A DNA stretch of 64,000 bases, from NCBI RefSeq assembly GCF_014647375.1, contig NZ_BMPB01000021.1:1-64000 (forward strand), written 5' to 3'. The position numbers and the translations under genes were made by a program. The stretch comes from Parabacteroides faecis (GTDB lineage Bacteria; Bacteroidota; Bacteroidia; Bacteroidales; Tannerellaceae). Below are positions 46,527 through 55,219 of the stretch, piece by piece (position 1 is the first letter of the stretch; every line of letters begins with the position of its first letter). The notes below the pieces were generated by a model that was not told where the DNA came from, searched no databases, and was given only the letters and a program-made list of their open reading frames with translations.

Positions 46527-48632
46527 TTATTTCCGGATATTTCTTTTCCCGCTACTGCCCGGTTTTTTCTTCGGAAAGTCGAATACGGTCTTAAAGTCAG
46601 AATCAAAGGTTACGGCGGCATCGAACGGTTTACCGCTTTTACCTTTGAAACCCTTAATCAGTCCGGTTTTACCCTTGCCGAATAAGTCGGCAAGCTGCCC
46701 GTCGGAGAGTTCCTTTTGAGCGATGCCCCGAAATACCATCAGTCCACAATCGGGGTTCTGACACTTGGCGACTTTGGGATAGAATACAATAGGTTGTCCG
46801 CATTGTGGGCATGTTGCTCCGGAACGATTGCCTGACGATTCTATTTTGGTAGATAACAGTTCTGAGGTAATCTGCGTTGCGAATACCTCTATTCCCCGAT
46901 GAAAGGTAAAAGCATCCATCTCCCCGGAGGCTATCTTTGACAGGGCAAGCTCCCATCCTCCGGTCATGGCGACATCGGCAATTTTTTTATCCTTTACCAC
47001 GCTGTACACGGATAATCCTTTATCGGTGGGAACGAGCGATTTCTTTTCACGGCGGATATATTCGCGGGCAAACAGCGTTTCGATGATAGCCGCACGGGTG
47101 GCCGGAGTTCCGATACCGCCCTCTTTCATGGCTTCACGCTCCGCTTCGTCCGCCACCTCTTTACCAGCGCTCTCCATTGCCGCCAACAGGGAGCTTTCCG
47201 TATAGATCGGGCGCGGTTTAGTCTGCTTTTCCAACACATCGCAGCCTTTTACGGGCAGGATGTCGCCCTCGGCTATCTCCGGTAGAATGGTCGCATCCTC
47301 CTCTTTTTCCTCGTCTTGAGCGCCGAATACCTTTTGCCATCCGGGAGAAAGGATGAGCGTTCCCCGTGCCGTAAAATCCTTTCCGGCACATTGTAATGCG
47401 ACAACAGTATTTTCTTTCCGGCAGACAGGCGAAAAGGCTTCCAGCATACGCCCGGCAATCATTTCATAAATGGTACACTCGTCAGGGGAAAGTTTGCCCG
47501 GAAGATTCTCGGTCGGGAGAATGGCATGATGGTCGGTGATTTTCGCATCATCCACGCATCGGATATTGAGAATTTTGGTATCCATGCTTTCTGCATAGGC
47601 CGCAAACCGGGGATATTTGGAAAGCCCCGTGATCAGTTCGGGTATTTCGTCCATAATGTCGGCGGAGATATAGCGCGATCCGGTACGGGGATAGGTTATC
47701 AGTTTGCCCTCATATAGCGTCTGCGCGATATTCAGGGTCTTATCCGCCGAAAAGCCATACTTGCTGTTGGCTTCTTTTTGCAGGGCGGTCAGGTCATATG
47801 GCAGGGGTGGCTGTTGGTTTATCTCCTTGCGTTCCACCTTTGCGATATGAACGTTATCGGCATCCATGACGGCAGCATATAACTTATCGGCATCGGCCCG
47901 GATGTCGTATTTATCCGTCGAAAGTGCGGAGAACATTGTAGCCTGCTTCGCGGTATGAAGTTTAAGCTGGAAATAGGTCTTGGGCGTGAACGCCTTATTT
48001 TCCAGATAGCGGGCGCAGATGATAGCCAATGTAGGTGTTTGTACCCTGCCCAGCGACCACACACCGCGTCCGGCGGCTATGGCAAGCGCCTGCGAAGCGT
48101 TAATACCCACCAGCCAATCGGCTTCACTGCGGGCTTTGGCCGAAGCATACAGGTTGTCGTATTCACTGCCGGGGCGTAGATTCTGCAACCCCTCGCGGAT
48201 CGCCCGGTCAGTCAGGCTGCTGATCCAAAGACGGTCGAAAGGCTTTTTACAATCGAGGTAGTTATATATATGCCTGAAAATAAGTTCTCCTTCCCGACCG
48301 GCATCAGTCGCTACTATAATACGGTCGGCTTTGGAAAACAGGCTTTTGATAACGCCTAACTGTTTGACCGCACCGGGATCGTCCTTATAGGTTTTCCCAT
48401 CTTTCGTCTGGCGGGGTTTGAGCATAAAGGGATTGGGGAGTATCGGAAGATTCTCCGTCCTAAATCCCGTTATCCCGTATGCTTCTGGCATGACAAGTCC
48501 GACCAAATGGCCGAACGCCCACGTAACGGCATATCCGTTACCCTCTAAAAAGCCATCGTTACGATTCTTTGCTCCCACGATAGCGGCTATTTCACGCGCC
48601 ACGCTGGGTTTTTCTGCTATAATTACTTTCAT
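46527..48632 (-). CDS. topB: DNA topoisomerase III
   Basis: A 701-residue type IA topoisomerase. The Toprim start MKVIIAEKPSVAREIA is at residues 1-16, and acidic Toprim residues lie in ATDAGREGELI (about 106-116). The catalytic Tyr is in KLITYPRTGSRYIS (about 312-325). A C-terminal zinc-ribbon with CPQCGQPI and CQNPDCG is near 607-633. It relaxes or decatenates DNA, probably during element transfer or replication. It is a standard part of this element type and lies 26 bp after the DUF3945 gene. Confidence 0.94.
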   Translation of the reverse strand: MKVIIAEKPSVAREIAAIVGAKNRNDGFLEGNGYAVTWAFGHLVGLVMPEAYGITGFRTENLPILPNPFMLKPRQTKDGKTYKDDPGAVKQLGVIKSLFSKADRIIVATDAGREGELIFRHIYNYLDCKKPFDRLWISSLTDRAIREGLQNLRPGSEYDNLYASAKARSEADWLVGINASQALAIAAGRGVWSLGRVQTPTLAIICARYLENKAFTPKTYFQLKLHTAKQATMFSALSTDKYDIRADADKLYAAVMDADNVHIAKVERKEINQQPPLPYDLTALQKEANSKYGFSADKTLNIAQTLYEGKLITYPRTGSRYISADIMDEIPELITGLSKYPRFAAYAESMDTKILNIRCVDDAKITDHHAILPTENLPGKLSPDECTIYEMIAGRMLEAFSPVCRKENTVVALQCAGKDFTARGTLILSPGWQKVFGAQDEEKEEDATILPEIAEGDILPVKGCDVLEKQTKPRPIYTESSLLAAMESAGKEVADEAEREAMKEGGIGTPATRAAIIETLFAREYIRREKKSLVPTDKGLSVYSVVKDKKIADVAMTGGWELALSKIASGEMDAFTFHRGIEVFATQITSELLSTKIESSGNRSGATCPQCGQPIVFYPKVAKCQNPDCGLMVFRGIAQKELSDGQLADLFGKGKTGLIKGFKGKSGKPFDAAVTFDSDFKTVFDFPKKKPGSSGKRNIRK

Positions 48633-48658
48633 TGTGGTTGCTGTTAATGGATGAATGA

Positions 48659-50257
48659 TTAGGAAACTTTACGGGATGTGTTTTTCTTCCCGGTGGACTG
48701 GCCTTTGGCAGGCGGGCGTTGGCGCACCTGCGGCTTATTCTCGTCCTGCTTTTTCTTTTGAGTTTCGGTGGGTTGTTGCTGACCGGGTTTAAGCGGCTCT
48801 TTCACCTTTTTGGTCGCTTCAACGGTCTTTCCTTCGGTATTGACAGCGTGTTGTTTTTCGCTTTCGACAGTAGGTTTGACCTTCGTAGCCGTCTTCCGCA
48901 CATAGTCGGGATTCCATTTGAAAAACTGCTGCTTACCGAGTTCATAATTAGGCTTCACCCACAAGCTGACGGGCTGGCCTTTACCGTCCAGCTTCATGTC
49001 TTTCATGTAGACGGCTTTCACTTCGGCGCGTTTGCTTGGGTCGACTTCCGCCGCTTTCCACACGTCGTAAACATCTTTGGGAACAGCCACTCCACCCATA
49101 CTTTTGTGAATAAAGGTGTCCAATTGTTTTTTCTCTTGGGAAGCCTCTTTTTGTTCCCCTTTTTTCTCCGGCAGGTTCTGGCGGTATATCTCTTTATTCT
49201 CCTGAGCGTAGCGGTTGCGGTCTAAACCATCGTATGAAAACTCATAGTTGCGGTTAGCGGCATCTACCTGAATGTAGCCGTCGCGGTAATAACCGGCACG
49301 GGTAACGAATTTTTCCAAAAGTCCCTTACTGCCGCCGGCGATATTCATTTCCGTACCGTCGGAAAGAGTGGTTCCCTTCATGTCTTTTTTATGGGGGAAA
49401 TCTGCCACACGCATATATTCCAGCGTATTGGTCAGCTCGTCGCGGGAAATATAACAGGCTTCTTTTTTACCCGGTGTAAGTTCCAGATCGACGATTTTTC
49501 CGGCATGGCGGGTGTTCTCGATGTTGGTTTTCACATCTTCGGGCAACATCACCCCGTGAAAGGGCACATTCAGATTGGGTTTTTCCTGCCAGTAGTGAGG
49601 AACAACACGCAGGCTGCCGTCGGGTTGTTCGGCCAGCGATACACGCCCTTTGGTGGGAACACGTATGCCGCCCGGCTCCATTTCCGGGTTCATCTCGATA
49701 AGTTTGTTGGATTTATGCCCGTAGGACATAGCTCGCAGGTGCGGCTCGATGGATTCCCATTTGATGCCCTTACGTTCCAAATCAGCCCGGTCAATTTTGG
49801 AGGTGTCGTAAGGCTGAACGGTTTGGGTTGTTTCGCCGTTTCCACCACTTTGCTCTTGCGCCTTATCATCCGTTTTACCCTGTGTCTGCCCCTTATCTTG
49901 CATCTTTTGGAGTTCGGCGGCGGGATCAACACGGTACTTCTCTAACTCGTTGGGGTCAAAATTGATTTTGATGAGTTTATTCAGCACGTCTTCGGTCATG
50001 ATGAACACCTTTGTTACCGCGTTTTTCACACCTGTGTGCGAGGGATTGTCTGCTTCCTGCACGAATTTCTTAAAAAAAGCTTCCAGTGCGGAATCGTGGG
50101 TGTTTACATTGAACAGGTTTGCGATATTCTGTTCGGTAGGGTCGGTAACTTTAATCTTACCTTTTTTGTTGATGTCGGTAACGGCTTTCAGTGGGCCGTC
50201 GCCAGCTTGCTGAACGAGCATTATTTTCTTGGCATCGTTCTTTAACTTTTCGTCCAT
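48659..50257 (-). CDS. DUF3945/DUF4099 element protein
   Basis: A 532-residue protein of the DUF3945 type, found upstream of topB in Bacteroides elements. A conserved central region (about residues 190-330) includes HGVMLPEDVKTNIENTRHAG. Low-complexity charged tails rich in Lys, Glu and Gln occupy about 115-150 and 455-532. The function is unknown; a role in transfer or DNA handling is assumed from context only. A TAnnTTCG box at 50300-50307 and phased GTGGC repeats further upstream probably control it. Confidence 0.8.
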   Translation of the reverse strand: MDEKLKNDAKKIMLVQQAGDGPLKAVTDINKKGKIKVTDPTEQNIANLFNVNTHDSALEAFFKKFVQEADNPSHTGVKNAVTKVFIMTEDVLNKLIKINFDPNELEKYRVDPAAELQKMQDKGQTQGKTDDKAQEQSGGNGETTQTVQPYDTSKIDRADLERKGIKWESIEPHLRAMSYGHKSNKLIEMNPEMEPGGIRVPTKGRVSLAEQPDGSLRVVPHYWQEKPNLNVPFHGVMLPEDVKTNIENTRHAGKIVDLELTPGKKEACYISRDELTNTLEYMRVADFPHKKDMKGTTLSDGTEMNIAGGSKGLLEKFVTRAGYYRDGYIQVDAANRNYEFSYDGLDRNRYAQENKEIYRQNLPEKKGEQKEASQEKKQLDTFIHKSMGGVAVPKDVYDVWKAAEVDPSKRAEVKAVYMKDMKLDGKGQPVSLWVKPNYELGKQQFFKWNPDYVRKTATKVKPTVESEKQHAVNTEGKTVEATKKVKEPLKPGQQQPTETQKKKQDENKPQVRQRPPAKGQSTGKKNTSRKVS

Positions 50258-50299
50258 ATTACGATTATTTAAAAGTCAGCACCAATATCGGTGCGAGGA

Positions 50300-50381
50300 C
50301 GAAATTAGATGTAACTATTTGACAGGAAAAGGATTGTCGAGCCTGTGGCAGCTTGTGGCATCGAAGTGGAAGTAAGTGGCA
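50300..50381 (-). promoter_or_regulatory. Phased GTGGC operator, copy A, with TAATTTCG box
   Basis: GTGGC half-sites start at 50345, 50355, 50366 (GTGGAA) and 50376, spaced 10, 11 and 10 bp. On the minus strand TAATTTCG (50300-50307) looks like a -7 box with one mismatch and lies 38 bp from the first half-site. It faces the DUF3945 gene. The plus-strand gene at 50438 also starts beyond the array, so both may be regulated. Confidence 0.7.
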
Positions 50382-50410
50382 TTAAAGTTCTCCGATTTCT
50401 GGAAAAACCG

Positions 50411-50418
50411 TATCTTTG
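50411..50418 (+). promoter_or_regulatory. -7 box of the 50438 gene
   Basis: TATCTTTG is a full match to TAnnTTTG, 19 bp before the ATG at 50438. The expected -33 region contains TTCT rather than TTTG. The phased GTGGC array lies just upstream. Confidence 0.6.
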
Positions 50419-50437
50419 ATGAGATTATTTATCAGTT

Positions 50438-50824
50438 ATGGTAGAAAAATTCTATGATATAGGAGAATTGACGACGGAACAATTACGAGAGTTGTTCCGC
50501 ACTTACCGCAGCCGGGGTTGGGTAGATTTCGAATATTACGATTTAATGCCCGAAGGAGTTACCCCGCCGCAGTTGTCGGATGAATTGATACTACATAATA
50601 TCAATGGGGATAACAAAATGAATCTGTTCGTTTATATGCTCGACCATGAGGACGAACAGGACGGTATTATGATTGGCTTCGGACTGACAGAATATCCGGA
50701 TTTTGCTGCTTATCTGCATTTGGATAAGAGCCTGCTGGATGAGATTGTCGCCAGATACGATCTGAAAATAAAAACCACTGATGAGATTCCTTTTCAGATC
50801 AGGCGGGATAATTCGGTGAATTAA
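50438..50824 (+). CDS. Hypothetical acidic protein of the element
   Basis: A 128-residue acidic protein with no recognised domain, signal peptide or membrane segment. The text MLDHEDEQDGIMIGFGLTEYPDFAAYLHLD is notable for its acidity and could suit a DNA-mimic or regulatory protein, but this is speculation. It is divergent from the DUF3945 gene across the phased repeats. It lies 29 bp before the frameshifted nuclease gene, which may belong to the same transcript. Confidence 0.6.
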   Translation: MVEKFYDIGELTTEQLRELFRTYRSRGWVDFEYYDLMPEGVTPPQLSDELILHNINGDNKMNLFVYMLDHEDEQDGIMIGFGLTEYPDFAAYLHLDKSLLDEIVARYDLKIKTTDEIPFQIRRDNSVN

Positions 50825-50853
50825 GAATGTAAATGGATTAAAATATAATAGAT

Positions 50854-51845
50854 ATGACAGGAAATAATATGAATATACCGAATTTAAACCATCTAAGGTT
50901 GATGACTTATTCAATGAAATATTCGGATTTTATCCCATAAAACAAGGGCAAGCTTATGAGTTGATAGCAGGGGCAGCACTAAAGATTATCTATCCTGAGA
51001 AGCAAATACGGTGGGATGAAAAACGGCAAGGTGAATATGATGAAAATACGTACCAAATTGATTTAAGCATTTATTCATATGATAATGTCATAATGGGAGA
51101 GGCAAAGGATCATATTAAGCAAAGTAGTAAAGTGTCAAGGCCGGAAATAGATAAACTTGCCGGATCGCTTATAGAACTTAATTATGATAGCGGCTTGTTT
51201 TTTTCGGCCACGGACTATACAGAGGATGCTTACCGGAAATCAGCGGATTCAATTAAAAACCCGAATGCAAAAAACATATCACTTGTACATGTCAGACCTT
51301 CAGAACCACAGGATCGTGATGGTCGGCTTGAAGTTATAAACATATCTGTTGTAGTGTATAAATTGGATACATCTAAAATATTGCTACAACCATTGCTTGA
51401 ACAAGCCGATTTAGAAAGATATAACGATAAAGTTAATATTCAGATGCCACTTAAATCCAAAACTCGATTTGGGAGGGATCATTTTAAAGCAGAAGCGTGG
51501 GGTGATTTTATGGATGAAAAAGATAATGTTTTGGGTAGTTATCATTTTGTCAAAGAATTTACAGAGGAAGAGCGCTCCCAGCCTGAACGGATGGAAACCG
51601 AAGAAAAAGGTGTATGGAATAATGTTGTCGGCGAAATGATATTCGGTGATGAGAAATTTATGTTATCTCGTATCGGTTACCATTTTTATTACATTCCGGA
51701 AGAGATGGAATTTAATATTGAGCAGACAGGTACACCTGTATTGTTGATTAAATACGCTGATTCTTCAGATGAAGTGGATAAGTTAATCACTGATGAAGAA
51801 CTTCGCAAAATTCAGTTTAAAGATAATGGTGAAATTATATTATGA
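50854..51845 (+). CDS. Mrr-like restriction endonuclease, frameshifted near its start
   Basis: The main frame (to 51845) has no ATG, but reads back in phase from 50868 as YEYTEFKPSKVDDLF. An ATG at 50854 in another frame gives MTGNN directly before it. Inserting one T near 50866-50868 would join them into a 331-residue protein. The core has a PD-(D/E)xK-like pattern, with ID about 10 residues before MGEAKDH, then SGLFFSATDYT, as in Mrr-type nucleases. Either the gene is inactivated, a non-ATG start is used (TTG at 50961), or the base is missing by sequencing error. Confidence 0.65.
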
Positions 51846-51931
51846 GTATTAAAAGCCTTCGCATATAGTATATCGGACAAGATAAACACATATATTTGCT
51901 AACGGATTGATTTTAAATTGAATTAAGTAAT

Positions 51932-52345
51932 ATGAACTGCTATAACCATCAAACTCAACCTGCCGTCGCACAATGTACGGATTGCGGAAAAGGACTTTGC
52001 GGAACCTGTGCGTCCTTATATCAGATGCCGTTATGTACCTCTTGCAACAAAAGTCGGATCACATCCGAAAGAAGCGGGATAATTAAAGAAATGCTCCTAA
52101 CCTTTGGCGTGGGTGCGGTGCTTGCCTATTTTTTCTTTCAATGGACAAATGGCGGTCATTCCTATCCGTTACTCTATAATATCATATCCTTTGTAATACC
52201 CTTTTATGTTTTCTCCGGAATTATACCCGGTTGGAAAACTCTGACAAGAATTACTCCGAGCGTTTTTCTGTTCCTGCCGATCATCGGATGGGTGCTGTTT
52301 TTCATAATGAAATTCGCCCTATCGGTTGGATATATACTCGCATAA
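51932..52345 (+). CDS. Small zinc-ribbon/B-box-like membrane protein
   Basis: A 137-residue protein. The N-terminus has a B-box-like cysteine/histidine cluster (CYNHQTQPAVAQCTDCGKGL, then CGTC and CTSC) within residues 3-40. Three hydrophobic helices follow at about 50-70, 77-95 and 107-130. The function is unknown. Its last codons overlap the region where the next frame begins its conserved part, which suggests a recombination junction. Confidence 0.65.
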   Translation: MNCYNHQTQPAVAQCTDCGKGLCGTCASLYQMPLCTSCNKSRITSERSGIIKEMLLTFGVGAVLAYFFFQWTNGGHSYPLLYNIISFVIPFYVFSGIIPGWKTLTRITPSVFLFLPIIGWVLFFIMKFALSVGYILA

Positions 52346-52854
52346 ATCTTAAAACATCGAAATATATAGAAACGATAACTTCAGAGCGTATTAAATGGCT
52401 GTCAATAATTCGAAATGAAGTTGCAGAACTTGTTACTAATATTCAATTTGCAATAAAAAAATATGAAAATGACATTTATGATAAAACTCTTGAACGGCAG
52501 AACTATGAGCTATCTCCACAAGAAGAAATGGAATATAAAATAAGAGAGTTTGGGTCAGAGATAACGATGGGAGTAAATGAGGATGCCGTAAAATGGAGTG
52601 CAACAGATTATGTAACTAAACTCCGATTACTTCAATTACGATTCAACCCTAATGAGGATACAAAAATTATAAATGCATTGACCTTTTTTATCGAGCTTTT
52701 TAGTGGCTCATGTGTTCATCTCGAAAAAACAGGAGAAGCAAAAGAACATATAAACATAATTATAACTGAAACCCAAACGATGCTTAAAAATGAATGGGAA
52801 AAGGTAAAAAAAGAATCTTATGGTAAACGAGATAAAAAGAAAGCCGCAAAATGA
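52231..52854 (+). CDS. Hypothetical helical protein, probably missing its N-terminus
   Basis: The likely native part begins near 52336 with TRINLKTSKYIETITSERIK and continues as a mostly helical, charged protein of about 170 residues ending in KRDKKKAAK. The first about 35 codons lie inside the previous gene in another frame and look artefactual. The true start is unclear (ATG at 52231 or 52288). I believe homologs have a membrane helix before this core, which would mean it was lost by fusion to the upstream gene. The function is unknown. Confidence 0.5.
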   Translation: MENSDKNYSERFSVPADHRMGAVFHNEIRPIGWIYTRINLKTSKYIETITSERIKWLSIIRNEVAELVTNIQFAIKKYENDIYDKTLERQNYELSPQEEMEYKIREFGSEITMGVNEDAVKWSATDYVTKLRLLQLRFNPNEDTKIINALTFFIELFSGSCVHLEKTGEAKEHINIIITETQTMLKNEWEKVKKESYGKRDKKKAAK

Positions 52855-52873
52855 TGCGGCTTCTTCACTTCAT

Positions 52874-54883
52874 CTATCCTTGCTCCGGTAATAAATGACA
52901 CAGAATCGGGTCGTTCTTAATTCGTTCTAATTCGTCCTCAACAATTTGGCGGGTTTCGGCTTTGATACGGTCGTAGTTTTCCTGTATCATCTCCTGCATC
53001 CTGTCCACGCCGTCCTCATCCACAAAGTTGGTAATAACGGGTATCTTTTGGTATTTAGCGGTTTCGCGCTTTACCCGTTCGTTGTCCACGACAATTTCTG
53101 CATGAAATATTTTCTGCTCAATGCGCTCGTCAAAGTTATCGGCGACGGCTCCGACAAACATACCCTGCGTGAGTGTCGAAATTTTACTGGCTGGTATCAG
53201 ACTATCGAGTTGGGTCGAAATGGATGTGGACTTGTCGTTGCGGTTAATAGTCATTGACTGCCTTTTCTGCAACACTTTACCGAATCGTTCCGAGAGATTT
53301 TTAGCAGTTTCGCCGACTACTTGACCACTGAATATGTTACCGACCGTGTTCATTACGACCTTCGCTTCCTTATCTCCATAGTCGCGCGTAAGCTGCGAAA
53401 AGTCCTGAAAACCGAGTAATACGGCTACTTTATTGCTTCGGGCGGTGGCGATAAGGTTATCTAAACCCTTGAAATATATCGTGGGCAATTCGTCGATCAC
53501 AACCGAACTTTTTAGCTGACTTTTCTTATTGATGAGCTTCACAATGCGGGAGTTGTATAGTCCAAGCGCCGCACCGTAAATGTTCTGGCGGTCGGGATTG
53601 TTACCCACTACCAGCACTTTTGGGTCGTCTGGATTATTTATATCCAATGAAAACTCGTCGCCAGACATGACCCAATAAAGTTGTGGTGAAATCATACGGG
53701 AGAGCGGTATTTTGGCGGATGCTATTTGGCCCTGTAACTGGTCTTGCGCTCCACCGAGCCAAGCATCCATGAACGGCGACAAGTAGTTCTCTAACTCCGG
53801 TTTCGACGTGAGTATCGGGAATATATCTTCGTACCGCTTATTCAGAAACTCAATGGCATGGGGGAATGTACAGTATTGCCCGTCCCTATAAATACGGAGA
53901 TACCAAATGATTGCTGCTAAGAGAATTATCGGACTTTCGACGAAAAAATCGCCCTGTTTTTGAACCCATGTTTTATTGAGGTTCAGCATAATGGTATAAG
54001 CCGATTCATAAGCATCGGATATATCGGTCATAAATGCTGGGTTAATAGGGTTGCAGCGATGCGACCGGGACGGATCATCGAAATTGATTACATAGAAAGT
54101 CGGCACTTTCTTATAACCGCCCTGATTGTTCAATAGATGGTTGTAGGCGATTTCCGAAAGGTCGGGAAACTTAAAATCGTACACATACATCGAAAACCCC
54201 TTTTCTATTTGCTGTTTGATGAATGAATTTACCACAGCATACGATTTACCACTGCCCGGAGTACCCAACACAATAGCCGCCCTGAAGGGATTTACGACAT
54301 TGATCCAGCCATTCAGTTCTTTCTTTTGATACCAGAATTTTGTAGGGAGATTGACCGAATATTCATTTTCCTTCAATTTCGTTTCCTGCATGAACGATTC
54401 ATTTTCGATATTAAACGGGTCTTCCATCAGGCGGTTCTTCAGCAGACGCGACATCCATACTCCCCCCATCAATAGACAGATATATCCGACCGACATCGTG
54501 AGAATATAGAATCCGGTATTGGCTTCCAGTGGCAACGGCAAGTGTAGCAGCCACCAGTTAAAGAAGAACAATACGAAGCCGATTGAGAGAGAAATGATAA
54601 TCTTATTCCATGTTATCTTTTCCTCTTTTACGCCCTTTGTCCCCAGACAGGAAAGAGTGAGAAATACGACAGCAAATAATTTCGTCCATAATATATTATG
54701 GAATAGCCCTGCCGTGCAGTTAAAATTAAGGAGTATCTTATCAACTACTCCCACATTGATACCCCATGCGGCTATCTGCCCATAGCAATACCAATAAATG
54801 TTTATCACTACGAAAAGTATGGAGAGAGCACGCATAAAATCCATCACTTTTGCCAATCCACGGAGGTCATCTTCCTGTTGCAT
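52874..54883 (-). CDS. mobC: Type IV coupling protein (TraG/VirD4-like, MobC of Bacteroides elements)
   Basis: A 669-residue protein with N-terminal membrane helices (about residues 18-40, 56-75 and 90-145) and a cytoplasmic ATPase. Walker A is VLGTPGSGKSYAVV (about 206-219), and SSVVIDELPTIYFKG (about 455-469) includes Walker B. It brings the relaxase-bound DNA strand to the mating channel. In related elements it follows mobA and mobB; here the dnd operon separates it from mobB. A TATTTTCG box and phased GTGGC repeats lie upstream. Confidence 0.88.
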   Translation of the reverse strand: MQQEDDLRGLAKVMDFMRALSILFVVINIYWYCYGQIAAWGINVGVVDKILLNFNCTAGLFHNILWTKLFAVVFLTLSCLGTKGVKEEKITWNKIIISLSIGFVLFFFNWWLLHLPLPLEANTGFYILTMSVGYICLLMGGVWMSRLLKNRLMEDPFNIENESFMQETKLKENEYSVNLPTKFWYQKKELNGWINVVNPFRAAIVLGTPGSGKSYAVVNSFIKQQIEKGFSMYVYDFKFPDLSEIAYNHLLNNQGGYKKVPTFYVINFDDPSRSHRCNPINPAFMTDISDAYESAYTIMLNLNKTWVQKQGDFFVESPIILLAAIIWYLRIYRDGQYCTFPHAIEFLNKRYEDIFPILTSKPELENYLSPFMDAWLGGAQDQLQGQIASAKIPLSRMISPQLYWVMSGDEFSLDINNPDDPKVLVVGNNPDRQNIYGAALGLYNSRIVKLINKKSQLKSSVVIDELPTIYFKGLDNLIATARSNKVAVLLGFQDFSQLTRDYGDKEAKVVMNTVGNIFSGQVVGETAKNLSERFGKVLQKRQSMTINRNDKSTSISTQLDSLIPASKISTLTQGMFVGAVADNFDERIEQKIFHAEIVVDNERVKRETAKYQKIPVITNFVDEDGVDRMQEMIQENYDRIKAETRQIVEDELERIKNDPILCHLLPEQG

Positions 54884-54910
54884 AATATTCGCTTTTAAAT
54901 GTTTGAGAAG

Positions 54911-54992
54911 CGAAAATATGCAGTAGAATACTCTAATTTGCTGATTTGTAGTAGCGTGGCAGCTTGTGGCGTTGAAGTGGCAGTTTGTGGCG
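54911..54992 (-). promoter_or_regulatory. Phased GTGGC operator, copy B, with TATTTTCG box
   Basis: GTGGC half-sites start at 54956, 54966, 54977 and 54987 (spacings 10, 11, 10). The minus-strand TATTTTCG box at 54911-54918 lies 38 bp from the array, exactly as in copy A. It faces the coupling-protein gene starting at 54883. Confidence 0.72.
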
Positions 54993-55135
54993 TCTAATAA
55001 GACTTATTTTTATTTCCTCAAGCTCAATTTATATGCTCGTTTGCTTTTATTTATAAATTTTTTCCTTTGTGAGTGGGGTAAGATGGTAGATTGTAAATGA
55101 TTTCTATTTTTTCTTCTCACCTCATTTTTTTATAT

Positions 55136-55143
55136 TACTTTTG
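55136..55143 (+). promoter_or_regulatory. Candidate -7 box of the dnd operon
   Basis: TACTTTTG fits TAnnTTTG and lies 76 bp before dndC. No -33 TTTG lies at the proper distance. If DndB represses the operon, as shown for DndB in Salmonella, its site would be expected nearby; no clear palindrome was seen. Confidence 0.4.
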
Positions 55144-55219
55144 CAGATAGATCGCAATGAATCCTAACGCTGTGAAAATTAGATTAGTTAGTACATTCAT
55201 TTGCCATAAATGATAAATT

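Larger units (their letters stand above)
54884..55219. other. 336-bp divergent region between mobC and dndC
   Basis: It holds the phased-repeat copy B close to mobC and a weak dnd promoter box nearer to dndC. The remainder is AT-rich with no coding potential. Base composition drops here from the GC-richer element backbone to the AT-rich dnd operon, so one insertion boundary probably lies within. Confidence 0.5.
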
